Origin: Pholis gunnellus | Taxonomy: Eukaryota > Chordata > Actinopteri > Perciformes > Pholidae | DNA length: 64,000 nucleotides | Direction of reading: 5' to 3' | Assembly: GCA_910591455.2 (NCBI GenBank) | Contig: OU342817.1 | Location: forward strand, 20,400,890 to 20,464,889 | Shown: piece by piece, positions 1 to 13,255 of the stretch | Position numbering within the stretch: position 1 is the first letter of the stretch | Layout of the letters: every line of letters starts with the position of its first letter | Notes under the pieces: model-generated | What the model saw: the letters and a program-made list of their open reading frames with translations, nothing else | The model's database searches: none | Told to the model about the DNA's origin: nothing | Program-made: the position numbers and the translations under genes

Positions 1-1044
1 TGATGGGTCATCATCACACGGGAACGATAGGTAGGGAGTGGGCTCCGGCCTGTCAGACACACCTGGTGTCAAGCAGCGGATACTTCTCTCTTTTGGTGCC
101 ATTGGAAAGAACTTCCTACACAGCCTCCGGGTGCAGACATGAATTTGAATGACCCCGTAACTCAAGATGCACATGGTTGCGTTTGACAACAGCCAGCCCA
201 GTCATTCATTAAATCTTGCTAACCATTGCTGACTTATCCTGGGGTGCACATGCTGCAGAGTAACCAGTGGTGGAAGAAATATTGGTGGGACTTTCTATGA
301 TGCCCATGTGCATAAGGCATTATTAACATTCGTATGACGCGTTATAATCTGCTTGTTGATTATTTGTTGCAGCTCTAATGTTTTATATTGAAATTGTGCA
401 AAATATCATACATTCCCGAGCTTAACCGCCGTTGGAAAATGTACCAGTCTTTGCAACTCTGTCACTTAGTTTAACCTTCTGTTAGAGAGGACAAAGACAA
501 GCAGCAAATCCTCAGAGCCAGTAACCCGCCCCCCCCCCCCCCACACACACATCCAACTAAATCAGATCACATGACCTCGGGTGGCCCTGGCTGCAGCTAA
601 AGTGTCTACGAACCTGTACATTAGTATGACAGTTTATTACAGAACTATTTGCTGTTTTTTTGGTGCATAAAAATGATCCTGATGTGTCCATCAGTGGTGA
701 TATGGGACGGAAATCTCAAACGTCAGGCAGAAATGTGAGATGTGAACGTGCTAGTGAATTTGTCTCAGTAGAGCGATTCATTTTACGGTCTGTTGATGTT
801 TTGTAGAAACCTAATTTGGAAACCTACATTACTGTTCACCAGTGGCGGGCCGTGCATTTCATACCTGGGCCTTCACTGCTGTCCTGCAGCTGAACTACCT
901 AACCTCATTATGACGCCACAGCTACGGTTATTATTTGTTTCGTGTAAAAATGAAGCTCAACACCTATAAATACACTAACTGCAGAGTGCAGATAACGTTA
1001 CATGAATATGCACACGGGATGCTGCGTCATTAACGGACAATGCA
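1..1044. other. No gene seen; probable XKR4 intron 1
   Basis: No exon or protein-like frame is recognisable. The stretch contains a poly-C run followed by a short CA repeat around 528-552. It lies upstream of the XKR4 exon at 15131 on the same strand. In mammals the intron before that exon is very long, so this is probably intron 1 sequence, but that is inference. Confidence 0.4.
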
Positions 1045-1315
1045 TTAACCCTTGTGTCATCTTAGGGGTCAAAAATGACCCGCCACTATGTGTAACAGCA
1101 TAGGAAACCCCCTTCATGATATTTTTTCAACTTGAAATTCAACGACTTTTCCAAGAATGACCCCAACTTGAGACAAAGTTAAAAATTGCCGTTGTTCATA
1201 TTTCCATAAAAGCTGTACACCAACAGGGTACAAATCTTGTCTTAGGGGTCATTTTTGACCCGGCAGTTGTAAAATCATTTTTATACTACAGAAACCATAA
1301 AAAAACACACCACCA

Positions 1316-1341
1316 CAACACACACACACACACACACACAA
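1316..1341. repeat. (CA)n microsatellite
   Basis: A short uninterrupted CA dinucleotide run lies inside the piggyBac relic. Confidence 0.9.
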
Positions 1342-1512
1342 GACATTGAGATTACGTGTGCTACTGATTGAACTCAGGGGAAACTAAAACGTTCTCGCGA
1401 ATATGCAGCGTCTCCCCTCCACGACCCCACACCTGGCTGAAGTTCACAGACTAAATACAAACAAGATCAGAGAGAATAAACATTTCTTGAAAGCATTGTT
1501 TACTAATGGGGA

Positions 1513-1870
1513 ATGCAGTCAGGGGCTATAAGGGTGCTGCAGATGACAGCACCAGACAACTGGAAAAGGATGGATGAGCTTGACCTGCGTGCCTACATCG
1601 GGCTGCTAATCTTAGCAGGTGTGTGTAGGTCCCGAGGCGAGGCTGCATCGGGATGCAGAGAGTGGAAGGGCGATTTTCCGTGCAATGATGTCACTAAAAG
1701 TATTTCATACTTTCTCAAAAACGATACGATTTGATAATCGTGAGTCAAGACCGTGGCGTGTGACAGACAAACCTGCGGCCATAAGAGAGGTCTGGGAGAA
1801 GTGGATTCCAGATGAAACAGTCTTTCTGCACTGGGAAGAGGAAACACTTAGATATTCACAAAGTTTGTGA
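1513..1870 (+). pseudogene. piggyBac transposase fragment (frameshifted)
   Basis: Two overlapping frames inside the piggyBac relic give pieces of a piggyBac/PGBD4-like transposase. The first frame contains WKRMDELDLRAYIGLLILAG, which resembles the N-terminal part of the DDE_Tnp_1_7 domain. After a frameshift near 1630-1650 the second frame gives SGRAIFRAMMSLKVFHTFSK and later IRFDNR...DKPAAIREVWEKW, the segment that normally follows. Only about 110 of roughly 550 residues remain, the catalytic aspartates are not all present, and the piece ends at a stop at 1870. It cannot encode an active transposase. Confidence 0.85.
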
Positions 1871-2209
1871 TGAATGACAGTTTGTTTCTTCATGCAAAAT
1901 AGATTTGGGGTTTAAAATGCAATCAAGCTGTTTTATTTTAGGGGTTTAGTGAAGGCGGGTCATTTTTTACCCTTGGGACAAGTGGTGTATACAGAAAGTT
2001 AAGACAACACAAGGGTTAAAAGAACTGCGGAGCTGAAACATGCATTCCACTGCACACTGAAGAGCACGAGCCATTCAAATATTACGCTACAATCACTCCC
2101 TCCAGGAAATCCACGACTCCATAGTTCTTGTTACTGACGGATTTATTCGTCTGTCAACACTGAGAGGGAAAATGAGTCCAAAACACATGAATCTTCAAAG
2201 TAGATCACT

Positions 2210-2284
2210 TAAACACTTTAACTTCAACTTAACTTTAACACTTTAACTTCAACTTAACTTGAACACTTTAACTTTAACACTTTG
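2210..2284. repeat. AT-rich minisatellite, about 24-bp units
   Basis: Imperfect tandem copies of a unit like AACACTTTAACTTCAACTTA, with shortened variants, run for about 75 bp. Confidence 0.75.
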
Positions 2285-3365
2285 AGCGGAGTATATAGAC
2301 TTGTGCCGCTTCACGTGTCTTCTTGTTGCTGTGCACCGGCTAAATATGTCCCCAGAGCAACATTGGATGTAACAAAAGTTCCTATCACATATCAAACCAA
2401 ACAGAAATCCATCTTCATCAAAACAAGTTGTACAAATAATAATACGTAAACAAGCATATTAAAGCTACTGCAGAGATGGCCCTGCTGGCCCTGACGGCCC
2501 ACCACTGGGATTCACACTAACAGTAACATGAGAAACAGGAGAAAAGTACTGAAACAATAAGTTCATTAGCTGACAGAATATTTTTCACCAGCAATGTTTG
2601 ATAGTTAATTATTTGACACAGCCTGCTGTTCCCACAGTGTGCTTTGCTGCTTTTCTCCGTTTGCTGTCACTTTTAACTGAATATTTCTTTGGTTTTGGAC
2701 AAAACAAAACATTTGAAGACGTTAACTTGGACTCTTGGGAAATTGTAATGGTCAGCTTCAAGAAAGAAATATTATTTAAAATGATCGACAGATTAATCAA
2801 TATTGTACATAATTAGACAATGGTAAAATGTCCATCTTTGCTGATTTGTTCTAAAACATGTTTGTCTGACCGATCAGAGTTTAGAAGAGGAGACGAAATT
2901 TACAATGTGATATTTAATTGAAGATTTTATGTTAAACTGTGTCTTTGGCCTAATTTTACTTGGTATGAAATCGCACTGCCTCAAAATGTCGCTTTGCATC
3001 CTGCCTTGACCACACAGTCCTAGACAGATATCTCATAATCTGGACAAATAAAACCACAACGCCAAATTCAGTTTGAGTAATTTTTGTTAAGAGAACGTAA
3101 AGTCTACTTGATGCGGCAGCGTCTTATTTGTTATTTGTTTTAACATATTTGCAGCTTCGTCATTGTTAGTGTGGTAACAGCTGAACTCATTTCAGTGATG
3201 GCGTTTGCTGTGATATCTTTATTTTGTGCATTTCCCGGATATTATGCGTAGCTGAAACTAGGATTAATAGAAAAATAATAGAAACGTGATCCAGCAGAAA
3301 ATACTTTCCCCTCGAAACGTAATTAATGTAATCAAGTTTTGTTGTATATTAATGTCATTTTTAGT

Positions 3366-3790
3366 ATAGCGATATCAGATATCGGGCCGATACTGACTCA
3401 AATAGCTGGATATTGGTGGCAATGGGGCTTATCTATTCAAATCAATTCTATGTTTATATACCAAATTAATTTAATACTGGAATTTTACATTTGAATTGCA
3501 ATTCCTGATAATTTTGAAGACTCACAAGTTGCTGGTGAACAATTTATTATTTTAACAATAAATAACAATTCCCTTCATTTTTATTTATGCATTTATTTTT
3601 TACATTTTGCTTTACAAAGTTAGGAAAGCAGTGTTTAAGTCAAATCTGATGTTGCCTTTCACACACTAAAGTAATCCCAGTCTCTTCCACACAGTGAGGC
3701 GTGCAGCTTATTAATGAATCGGCCTCCGATCGGTACCTGAAGCCCAGGCATCGGTATCAGGACTGAATAAGTCAGACCGGTCCATCCCGA
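3366..3790. mobile_element. Possible hAT-derived fragment
   Basis: The left end has GATATCAGATATCGGGCCGATACTG and the right end has CATCGGTATC...AGACCGGTCCATCCCGA-like sequence. This resembles the degenerate ATCGG-rich ends of non-autonomous hAT elements common in fish. No clear terminal repeat or 8-bp target duplication was found, so this is only a pattern match from memory. Confidence 0.3.
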
Positions 3791-6691
3791 AGCTTTAGGA
3801 GACCAGGCTGCCAGAGGCGAAGTTACTGGAACAAGAATCTGATTCGTTAAATGTACTTAAAGACAAATTCAGTAGCAAATAAAATTGGTAAATCGCCATG
3901 AAATGAATACATGATTTCAAAGAATTTGAAGCCTTGAAGTGGCGAGCAGCTTCAGTAAGAGTACAACAAGATGAAGCCACGTTCTGTGGACATTAGAGGT
4001 TAAATTAGTTTACATCCTGAAAAACGGCTGCTATATTGGATTTTCCGATGACATCTTTTTTTAGGTTTTCATGTGAGCAGATGGAATTTGGTGCTTTTAT
4101 CTACATTTGAAGAATTCTAATTATGCACCTAACTGTACTGAGGGCAGATGTTTCAGTGAGGAACACACTGTGTCTCACAGTTTCACCATTTGTTCTCTCA
4201 GTTCTGGTGCAGCTCACTCTTATTTTCAGTAATGTTATATTTCACCCAGCTTTCAGTCTGCAGAACGTCAGAAATAACAGCAGACTCTCATCTTCAGGCC
4301 CCAGTGATGTTTTCACATTTCTTATTCAGTCCGAACAACAATCCTGAAGCTGACGACAGTTCTATTCATTATTGATGTGACATTCCTGTCAAAATAACCT
4401 CTTCAATAGTTTGGAATTCATATTTCTAAACGATTCAAGAACAAAAAGAAGGTAAAGCATGGTGGTATTTCTAGAGTATAGATCTATTCATTTATTTACA
4501 ATATATTCATAAAGAAATAAATAACACTTTAATTAATTTAATCACCATGGCATCATCATTGCCATCATTAAACATTTTTGTTTTAGCAGCTTCAACAGTT
4601 GACAGCAATTTGGAGATACTACACCTAATGGATGTGAATTATGACCTACGGTTAAAATGAATCAAAGAGTATTTGAAAGCTTCAAAATCGTTTTGGTATT
4701 TCATACAACAGAGCACTACAATTTATATTATAATAGTTTATATTATCAAAAGTTAGTGTCAGTATTTCGAATGAGGTATTTTAAGTAGTGGACTATTGAT
4801 CGGTATGTGCCAATAACTACATTACAATCAACATATTGAACTTGGGGGCTCATCATACTTTTCATTAGCTGACGTTCAGCATCTTAATGAGCTATTAATG
4901 GACATGCAGCTCTTTATTCTGGATCCATTCAGTCGGTCCCCAGTGGATTCTCCTCACAGAGAGTACTTCTGACGGCTCTATACACTATTGGATTCTATAA
5001 TCACAAATTAAATGCCGTATTAATATATCATCTTTAACTGCTGCACAGTGAATGTTATAGAGTATATTGTAATATGTATTGTAGTCATTGTGGCTGGAGA
5101 TACTCTCTGTCCTCTGCTTTTAAGTGTCTTGGTTGATGAAGCCAACAGAGTCGGCTCAAACAGATCTACACACATGCATATTACACCATGCACTTTCAAT
5201 GAAATAAGCTAGCAGTGTAAATGGATATTACACATTTTGTCGGGACGTGCAACGTTTCTACCTAAACCTGCATGAATTCATGTGTTTGAGTCAAATGAAT
5301 CGATGCAATGTGAAAATGTCGCTTGGAGGGAAATTTCAAATTCCACCCAACTCTGCTACTCCACAGAGCTGTTCAGCCTTTAAAAGCTGATTGTTTGGTT
5401 TTATAGCTTGCGTGTTTTGTTATCAACCCCACCCCCATGTAGGCAGCCATTTTTAGTATCGGAAAAGTTCTGGTTTCCACTTGTAGTCCGAGTTGACCAA
5501 TCACGTTGGAGCAGGCTTTGGTTGAATGTAGGTAAACAGTCCATGCGGAGAGCAAACGTGGCAGAATGCACTGGCCGCAATGTAATCTGCCGTCGCGTTA
5601 GCGATCAGCTGAGGGGTTACTGTTCGCAGTGGAAAACAAAATAGAGGAAAAGACCTGGTACCAAAAGTGAGTTGAGTCAAGTCGAACCATGCTCTGGAGA
5701 TGAGGCATTAGAGGCCAGCTGGGGAACACAGCGGAGCATTTAGCAGTTAAAGAGCCAGATATTAATCTCAGGAGTTGGTGGAGACCAAACCAGAGTTAAG
5801 AAGAGAGTGAATATTGGACTTACACAAACATCACTGCAAATAAATGATCATGTTGATCCGTCTCTGCTGGAAACTGTTTGCTTACCAAATTAACGTTATG
5901 GTGTGATAATATGCCAAAGTTGTGTTTTCAGCCTGTTGCAAAGTTCCACAGCATAAGAAATGTATTACTGCAGTTTTAGCAACTGTCTTGAAGTTGGGTT
6001 GAAAGAAAGGATTTGTGGGTTCACAGTGGTGGACAGAAGGGACACGGGGCTGTAAGACTGTCAGGTCCTGGACATGTCCAAGACTGATCTCTGTTCAGCT
6101 GAATGTGATAAAGTCCAAAAGGATTTCAATACCAATTTAAGACCTGGACTGGTAAACTAAGTCCTCATGCACAAATTAAAAGTCGGTAACTTTTAATAGT
6201 TAACTTAAAATGTTTAAACCTAAATACTGTTCATGTTGAGCCAATATTCATAAGACGACAACAACACAGAGGCTCCGTAGTCCGGACCAAGGTGGCCAAC
6301 TTTATTACTGCTTCAACCTCAACAAAGGCAGAGCAGACCAGATCCACTCCTTATGTTCTTACCTTTCACAATAAAATCCCTGGATAAATCATATCGAGCG
6401 CTGCAGGAATGAGTCCTAAAGGCCAGAAATGAGTCAGCATTGTTGAACTTGCTTCGGTTGACGTCTTTATTCTAAATCAACCTTCCTCTGAAATAACATG
6501 AGATGGCTTTCTCACTGTCTTATATTCAAGTGAAAGTATTCATGATGCAAACAACAGTTTCAAAAAATATTTCAACGTGTGAATAAAATGCACGAAAAAC
6601 ACACGCCGACCAACTTTGATGTTGGGGTTAGGTTGGGCAGTTGGTTGTGATGGTTAAGATTATGGTCTAGGGCAGTGCATTATGTCAACAC

Positions 6692-6719
<28 letters not shown>
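6692..6719. repeat. (TG)n microsatellite
   Basis: An uninterrupted TG dinucleotide run of about 28 bp. Confidence 0.95.
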
Positions 6720-6722
<3 letters not shown>

Positions 6723-9700
6723 GCCTATCTGCCTCTCTTGCATTATTCACAGTCTACTTCCAGAGCAGGAACCGTGAGACAGTGAGGGGGGTGTGGAGAG
6801 AGCAGCAGGCTGTGATGTAATGAGACTCTCTCTCAGAAGCAGGTAGATCTCTGTATCATTACATGTCTTTCTCACACTGCTAATAAAATGCTTAACAACA
6901 TTTAGCCACATGTCACAGTGCACATATAGTCCAGTAACTTCTCCACTCAAATACAATACAATATGGATACGTCGTCATAAAAAACACACACACAAAATGT
7001 CACTATTGTATCCTGTAAGTAATTTGTGTGATATTGTCATAATTAGCATATCAATTCTGATAATCAGTTCATCCTTGAGTCCAAGGTGGACGTTGGTGCT
7101 AAATTTGAAGAAATTCCCTCAAGGTGTTCCTGAGATATCGCGTTCACGAGAATAGATCGGACAAGCCAAAAAACACAAGACATAATGAGATTAAAAGTGA
7201 CAGGAAGCAGGAAGGCTTTGAAATAATCCAAACTTTGGCAACGACAGAACATGTAGAATGGCACGTACATGCACTGTGGTGAAAGTGGCTTCATGCAACA
7301 CAGGCATTCACAAAGAAATGCAGTTGCAGCCCAAGACAAACATGACAGATGCAAAAACAGTAGTTCGTCCCTGTGCTAAAGATTTTCATCAGGAGAAATG
7401 TAAACAGCATCAACAAAACAATCAATATGGCCGACATCTTAACATTAAAATTCAACATTAGGGTAACATTTTTTCCCTACATTTTTCCATTAACTTTGAC
7501 TGTGTTCGAGCACCAAGCATTATTGATGTAAGCACAGAGTCCACCTCCTCTCGTCCCAGATCTGGGATGCCACCATGCAGCCAGGTCTCTGTAAAGATGT
7601 GGACACAGCAGTCACAGATCTCCCGTTGCTGGTTTCACCGGAAGTCTTATTTCATCCATTTTATTTTCCTGCAAACGGGCGTCAGACAGCAGTCGGCTGG
7701 GTGGAGGAGTAGCCTCAGGTCCGAGCTTAGTCAGCTTAGCTTCCATCTCGGCTCTCCTCCCTCTGCTTCTGGGGCAGTCGACTGCCTTCAGTGGTGTTTG
7801 GTTCGGCAGGCCTGGTTGGGTAGTCGGCCTCAGGCGACGATCGTCTCAAGGTCCGCTCATCACAAATTAATCCAATCCCCATGCTTCCTTCTCAGATGTT
7901 GGACTTTTCCCTATTCTGAATTGTCCCTGGTAATATATTTTTTTTGATTTTCAAATTGCGTCTTATATTGATTGAGTAAGTCTCACTTTCCCACCTCGGA
8001 TGAAGAGCGCGGCACAGCTCCTTTTTTAATTCCTCCAGAGTCAGAACAGGGTTCTGTGTCTGTCAGATGGTCTGAAGGGGAAACTACCAAAAGCAGCAGA
8101 GCAATGTCGTAATGCACAGCAGAGGACAGGTAGGTTTTGTTCTCAAATATTATGACTTCTCAGGGAACTCAGATATGTGGGACGTGTCACATATGTTTCA
8201 CACAGCAGACCCAAGGTCTGTCTGACCCCGCTCTCCCCTACTCACTGGCAAGGTAATGCTGACAAACATTGACTTGATCATTGTGGTAAATCAGAATGCA
8301 ACAGCTTGTTCAGATATATTCAGACCTAAAGAAATATTTTTCCTTGGGGGTTAGAGATACAATCAAACCAGTTCATTTTAAGATTCTCTGGGTCGATAGA
8401 CAGAGCCGCTGTAGTGCCGCCTGACTAATGGTTTAGAAACTCGTGTAGGGAGATGATTTATTTTATCCCACACTACAAGATGTGTTTACCAGGAGCCAAA
8501 CACAGGTCAGTCAATAAACTAGATACGCTCACATTTCACTTTAACTGCTGGATAACCTGCGCGATGGTTAATCTGGGAGGAGACCTCACAAACAAAATCA
8601 GCACTGCAACACTCAAGTTACACTTTATCTTATTACAACAAGACAGAGAAAGTCTACAGAGGCTTATTATTAATTATTGATTTAATGAATACATTTTGTA
8701 TTATGATTATTAAAACAAGTCGGGGTAGTTTTGAGGATGACGAAATTTCTTCATTTTTCTTACTGTCAACAAATTCCATGTACAGACCCAAGCCAACAAT
8801 GAATGTATTCTACTAATATTATTTAGTAATTACAAATATTTGTAGTATTAGTATTATTGTGTGTGTGTCGAAGCCTGATATCATTTATTCCTTGCCATAA
8901 GAAAACACATCATCTAGCTGCCTCACTGTTGCACCGGAATACATGATACTTCATTGCCAAGAACTAAATCTTCAACATCTTCAGCCTGCTCTCATATAAA
9001 TTATGCTCTTTTCCTACAAAACGGCATTGTCAATTGCGTCATCAGGGTAATGTATTTCCTCCCAAATTACGTTTGTTTTTGACGTCAACATTAAAAATGT
9101 ATTTCCCAACGTTAATATCATGTTAAACACCATAACCAGGGATAAAGTATGATTCCCTTGAAATGTAATTGGGAATGCAGTTGAGTTGTATGGGAACGTC
9201 ATTTTGAAAAGTTGAATTCTGAACCCAAGCCATGACCTGATTCTGATGATCCTGACTGCTGCTGCCAAAGTTTAGACCAGAACCTGATCTGAGTTTTTAT
9301 TTTTGCTCCATTTCATCCATCACTATCTTCATTTCATGGCTCGCCAGGCCAAAGGCCTCAGTAAACAGTAATTCAAACAGTCCCTGTCAGATCATATTAC
9401 CATCTAAACCCCCTCTACGACCACGTAGTCCAGCTCTAAGACAAGTTTGAGACGCACGGATCTACTAAATAATAGAATCATTTATATACAACTTGAAGGT
9501 TCTGTATAGGGGATTTAAAGCATTAATATTGCAGCAAGCAACAATTCGCTATGTGAAGATACAGCCATTGTAATCCAAAATCTCTAATATCTGTGCTTTG
9601 CCGATGCAGTTGGACTGGCCGTGCGTGCCTTTCAGTGCCTGTTACTGCATGTGATCCCCACTAGTAGCTCATGGCCGTCGCTCTGCACTGCTCTCATACG

Positions 9701-11959
9701 GTGTTACAGCTGATGACGTTGTCCCGACTGCGGGAGCATAGTGCCCACCCTCCGGTCCCAGCCCAGGCAAACGCTGTTAGCTCTGTCAGCATTGTTGCCG
9801 TTGTTTGCACTGTTAGTGCTGTTAGCACCGTTAGCTTCTAGCCGCCAGCTCAGCCGTCACCGTGTTGAAAGCCGTTGGGAGCAACAGATATGCTCTGAAC
9901 TTTGAATTGGCGATATATTGAGTAGATGAGTGAAAGTTGTGTTGAAAAAAGAAAAACGAAAAGAGAACAAAAGGCACAGAGGTGAGTGGGGAGAGCGGAT
10001 CTGAAAGGGACTGACTGCTGCTCTGACCTTTATGTGTGGGGAACAACAGGCCCAGGTGTGGTCCATGCCGCTGTTAGAACTGCCACAGGTCAGCAGAAAA
10101 GGCAGAGCAAGTCATGTGATCATTTGTTCGAAGCATAGTGAGGCCTTAATGCACTGCATTGGCTGCACTTTTTATTTGAGAGCAGACAGCAGCCCAAACC
10201 TTTTAGCCACCGTGGTACCCCGAGCCATTTAAAAAAAAGGAATGATATCATCAGTAGGGACAGGGATGTACTGGGACTGGAATTCAGCCCGTGACTTTAA
10301 AATAGAGAGGTCTTCACGTTCATGTTCAGGACTGAGCCAATCAGATTTCAAATTGGTTTGGGTCGCTCGTATCGCCCCTCAATATTGAAAGTGTTAGATT
10401 GGCCAAGTCTCCTCTGAGGGCCAGGCTGACCTGACATAAGATATTGAAAAATAAAAAACTCTACCACCACCGGCCAGTTCAGCTTGCAATGGATCGGCGG
10501 TTTGGGAGTCTTCCAGAACTTCTGGATGACCAGTCCACCCCTAAGAAAGGACCAGGGCTGCGGCAGTCAGGAAGAGGTGGCGAACACAATGGTGGTTTTG
10601 GTCTTTTCATTGGATTTAACAATGTATCTGCAACACAAAAACGTGTATTCAAATACAACAGCAGGTTATGAAATAAAAATGTGAGTTCCGAAAGTGGCCA
10701 CCATTATTTATCTTAAAATTGTCGTTCAGATGGATCATCAGTGGAGCACTGGTACCTCTAGCAGTACCTTGAGCCTCTAGCAGCCAGTTTCATGCTCAGT
10801 GCAGACAAATGGTCCAGTGCCATAAATATCCTATCATGAAGAGAAGCATTGCCATGGTAATGCTGGCAGGACTGATGGCGGTGACGGTGGCTTTGCTTCA
10901 AGGGTGAATGAGCTGACTTTTCTCTTCTGTAGATGTGAGTGAGGCAGTCAGAGCACCTTCAGTAACAGCGTGAATGTGTTTGTATCTGTATTTGCAGACA
11001 CAGACACACAAACAGTGAGATATGTGTCATGTCCATCTGTCCATGTACAGGCTGCAGCTTTATTGCCCTCAGCCCAGATTTCGTTTTCAAATGCTTTATT
11101 GATAGTGGAACTTCATTTCACGGCCTATTAGGCTGCCGCTAAATGAATGCCATGTGTCGCTGATATTTTAGAGATAGACGGAGGGAGACACATTAAAATG
11201 TAGGCCACAGACAGACTGAAAAGTAATAATGAATTCACTTCATTAAATGAGCTCTTGCCTCGGGTCTGGAGAGGTACAGTTGGAGCTGAAGTATGAGTGC
11301 TGCTCAGGCAACGTCCATGTTGCAATCCAGTCTTTTCAAATGCAACTGCATGGTGAAACTATAGACTATATAGAACAGGGTCTTTGTGTCTCCACAAAGA
11401 AAGTTGATATTTTCCTTGCTGTTGAAAGGTACTTTGCCCACTTTGGGCATTGTAGAAAGAAAAGCGAATTCAAGCCATGCTCTGTCTGCAAATCAGGATT
11501 TCAGAGATTTGTAAGCACTGAACAAGTTTGAGAAGAATCAGGATTTTGTGCACGCTGGGGGTTGAATTAAAAAATGGATGGCGTGGCTTTTGCGGTAGCT
11601 AAATAAGATAAAGACAAACCGTGTGCGTATCAAAGCACCTCAATGGGTAAAATGCAAGAAAATAGCTTCTTGTTGCTCCTGTGCTATTTGCGCGTTGTTA
11701 TATTTACTATTATTTAGACATTTGGTGTAAAATCGTCCCATTTCTGTGCAAACAAGCCTCAATGCAAATACAGTCCAATTCACAAAGATCAGCGCTGAGA
11801 GCCACACACAGTAACAGTCACATTATTAGCGTCTTCAGCGAGTTGGTGGTATCTGAAGCACATTTATAAGGGGTGTCCACTAATGACTAATTAGATAAAA
11901 ATGACTAATGTAAGGTAATTTATTGTGGTAGGTCGTGACAGGATGCAGTGACGATTGAG

Positions 11960-12718
11960 TCATGAAAAATAAATGAATAAAGCTCCCCTACATGTCACGT
12001 TTGAAATTACATGCACAACTTTGGCCACCTGAGCATCAAAAGTCAGTTCGGAATCAAAAATGACAGCCAAGTTCATGTCAAACATTATTAAATAAGGCTC
12101 CCAGACTTGAGGGGAGATTAGTGATGCAGCTAGTGCTGGGGTCAGCATGGGTGATTATAATAACATCGGATTAGGGGTCATTTAATTTAAAGTTTTTGGA
12201 CATCCAGTTTTTTATGTCGGCAAGCCAGGACATGATACACGAAATAGTGGTGGTGCCAGGCTTAATGGGGATGTACAACCGGGTATTATCTGCATAGCAA
12301 TGAAACTCGATATTGTGTCGACGAATAAAGTGTCTCAGAGGTAACATGTTTATGGTAAACAGGAGGGGACCCAATATAGACCCCTTGGGGACCCAACAGA
12401 GGAGAGGAGCAGAGGAAGAGGAGGCATCTCCAAGCATTACAGAAAAGGACCTGTTTGACAGATCAACCATCAACCAATCCAGCGCCACATCACTGATGCC
12501 AACAGAGTTCTTCAGACGGCTAATTAAGAAATTGTGGTCCACTGTGTCAAAGGCTGAGCTGAGGTCAAGAAGAATTCAAATGAAATACAGGCCTGTGTCG
12601 GCAGCAAGCAGAAGGTCATTTTGTACCTTGACCAGAGCAGTTTCAGTGCTGTGAATGGAGCGAAAGCCTGACAAAATGTCTCAAAGATTTCATTGTTATC
12701 CATAAAAGACAAAATCAA
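11960..12718 (-). pseudogene. Decayed LINE reverse transcriptase (L2/CR1-like)
   Basis: Three minus-strand frames, read from high to low coordinate, follow the order of a non-LTR reverse transcriptase. Near 12540-12640 a frame resembles the ...LDLSAAFDTVDH region (here FFLTSAQPLTQWTTIS). At 12542-12171 a 123-codon frame contains VPKGSILGPLLF followed by FHCYADNTRLYIPIKPG. At 12148-11960 comes NLAVIFDSELTFDAQV. These match the palm domain of fish L2/CR1-type LINEs. The catalytic YADD box reads YADN, losing the second aspartate, and frameshifts and stops separate the pieces. It is a dead 5'-truncated insert in the putative XKR4 intron. Confidence 0.85.
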
Positions 12719-12799
12719 TTGAGTGAAAACAGTCTTTCATTTTATTAATAGTACAGGTTTTGTGCTCTTTTCTAATCCAATCTACAACGGCTTTATAAA

Positions 12800-13255
12800 A
12801 TTAGAAAAAAGGGTCCCGAAAAGGTTCTACCCAGAACCTCTGAAAACCCGGTTTTGGGAGAAAGAGTTCTTCAAGGATCGTTGAAAGCATAGGTCTTAAA
12901 AGATCATCGCAGCCCACACCCTCCCAAAAACTGTGATTTTTGTGAACCAGGATTGTTGCGGGTTGCGGTGCACCACATCATTCGGCCTCCTCTCCGGCCC
13001 TTGAGGATCCTCATGAGAAAGCCTGGGTGTATTCTAGATGAAACCGTTGGAATATAAAAGGGTTCTTGTTGGAACCCAATGGGTGGGCTCTTGTTGGCAC
13101 CCATAGAAGGTCTGGATAGAACCTCTAGAGAGGATTCCAGGCAGAACCATCAAGCATAGAAGGGTTCTCTGTAGATCCTCTCATAGGTGTATAATCCCCA
13201 AAAGTGTTATGGGAACAAGCCAAAGAACCCTATATATGGTGCTAACTAGAACCAG
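12800..13255. repeat. GGTTCTA/TAGAACC-rich dispersed repeat
   Basis: The segment is studded with short inverted motifs such as GGTTCTACCCAGAACC, GGGTTCTTGTTGGAACCC and AGGGTTCTCTGTAGATCCTC, ending in CTAACTAGAACC. Such GGTTCT...AGAACC arrays are a common teleost repeat, probably a non-autonomous DNA transposon. No ends or target duplication were identified. Confidence 0.6.

Larger units (their letters stand above)
1049..2015 (+). mobile_element. piggyBac-family DNA transposon relic
   Basis: The element is flanked by TTAA on both sides (1045-1048 and 2016-2019), the piggyBac target duplication. The left end reads CCCTTGTGTCATCTTA and the right end, read inward on the other strand, CCCTTGTGTTGTCTTA: a 16-bp terminal inverted repeat with two mismatches. 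Near the ends, copies of a palindromic GGGTCA...TGACCC motif occur around 1066-1081 and 1246-1261, with a related one around 1956-1972; these are probably subterminal transposase sites. At 967 bp it is much shorter than an autonomous piggyBac, and the coding part is broken, so it is an internally deleted, non-autonomous copy. Confidence 0.9.
2020..11959. other. No gene seen; probable XKR4 intron 1
   Basis: All open frames here are short, and none resembles a known protein to me. The notable items are the small tandem repeat at 2210, a possible hAT-derived fragment at 3366 and a TG microsatellite at 6692, each listed separately. Sequence composition is ordinary for fish intron or intergenic DNA. 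Confidence 0.4.

Noticed and set aside
12171..12542. 123-codon minus-strand frame as a host gene
   Set aside because: It is a LINE reverse transcriptase fragment with a YADN in place of YADD.
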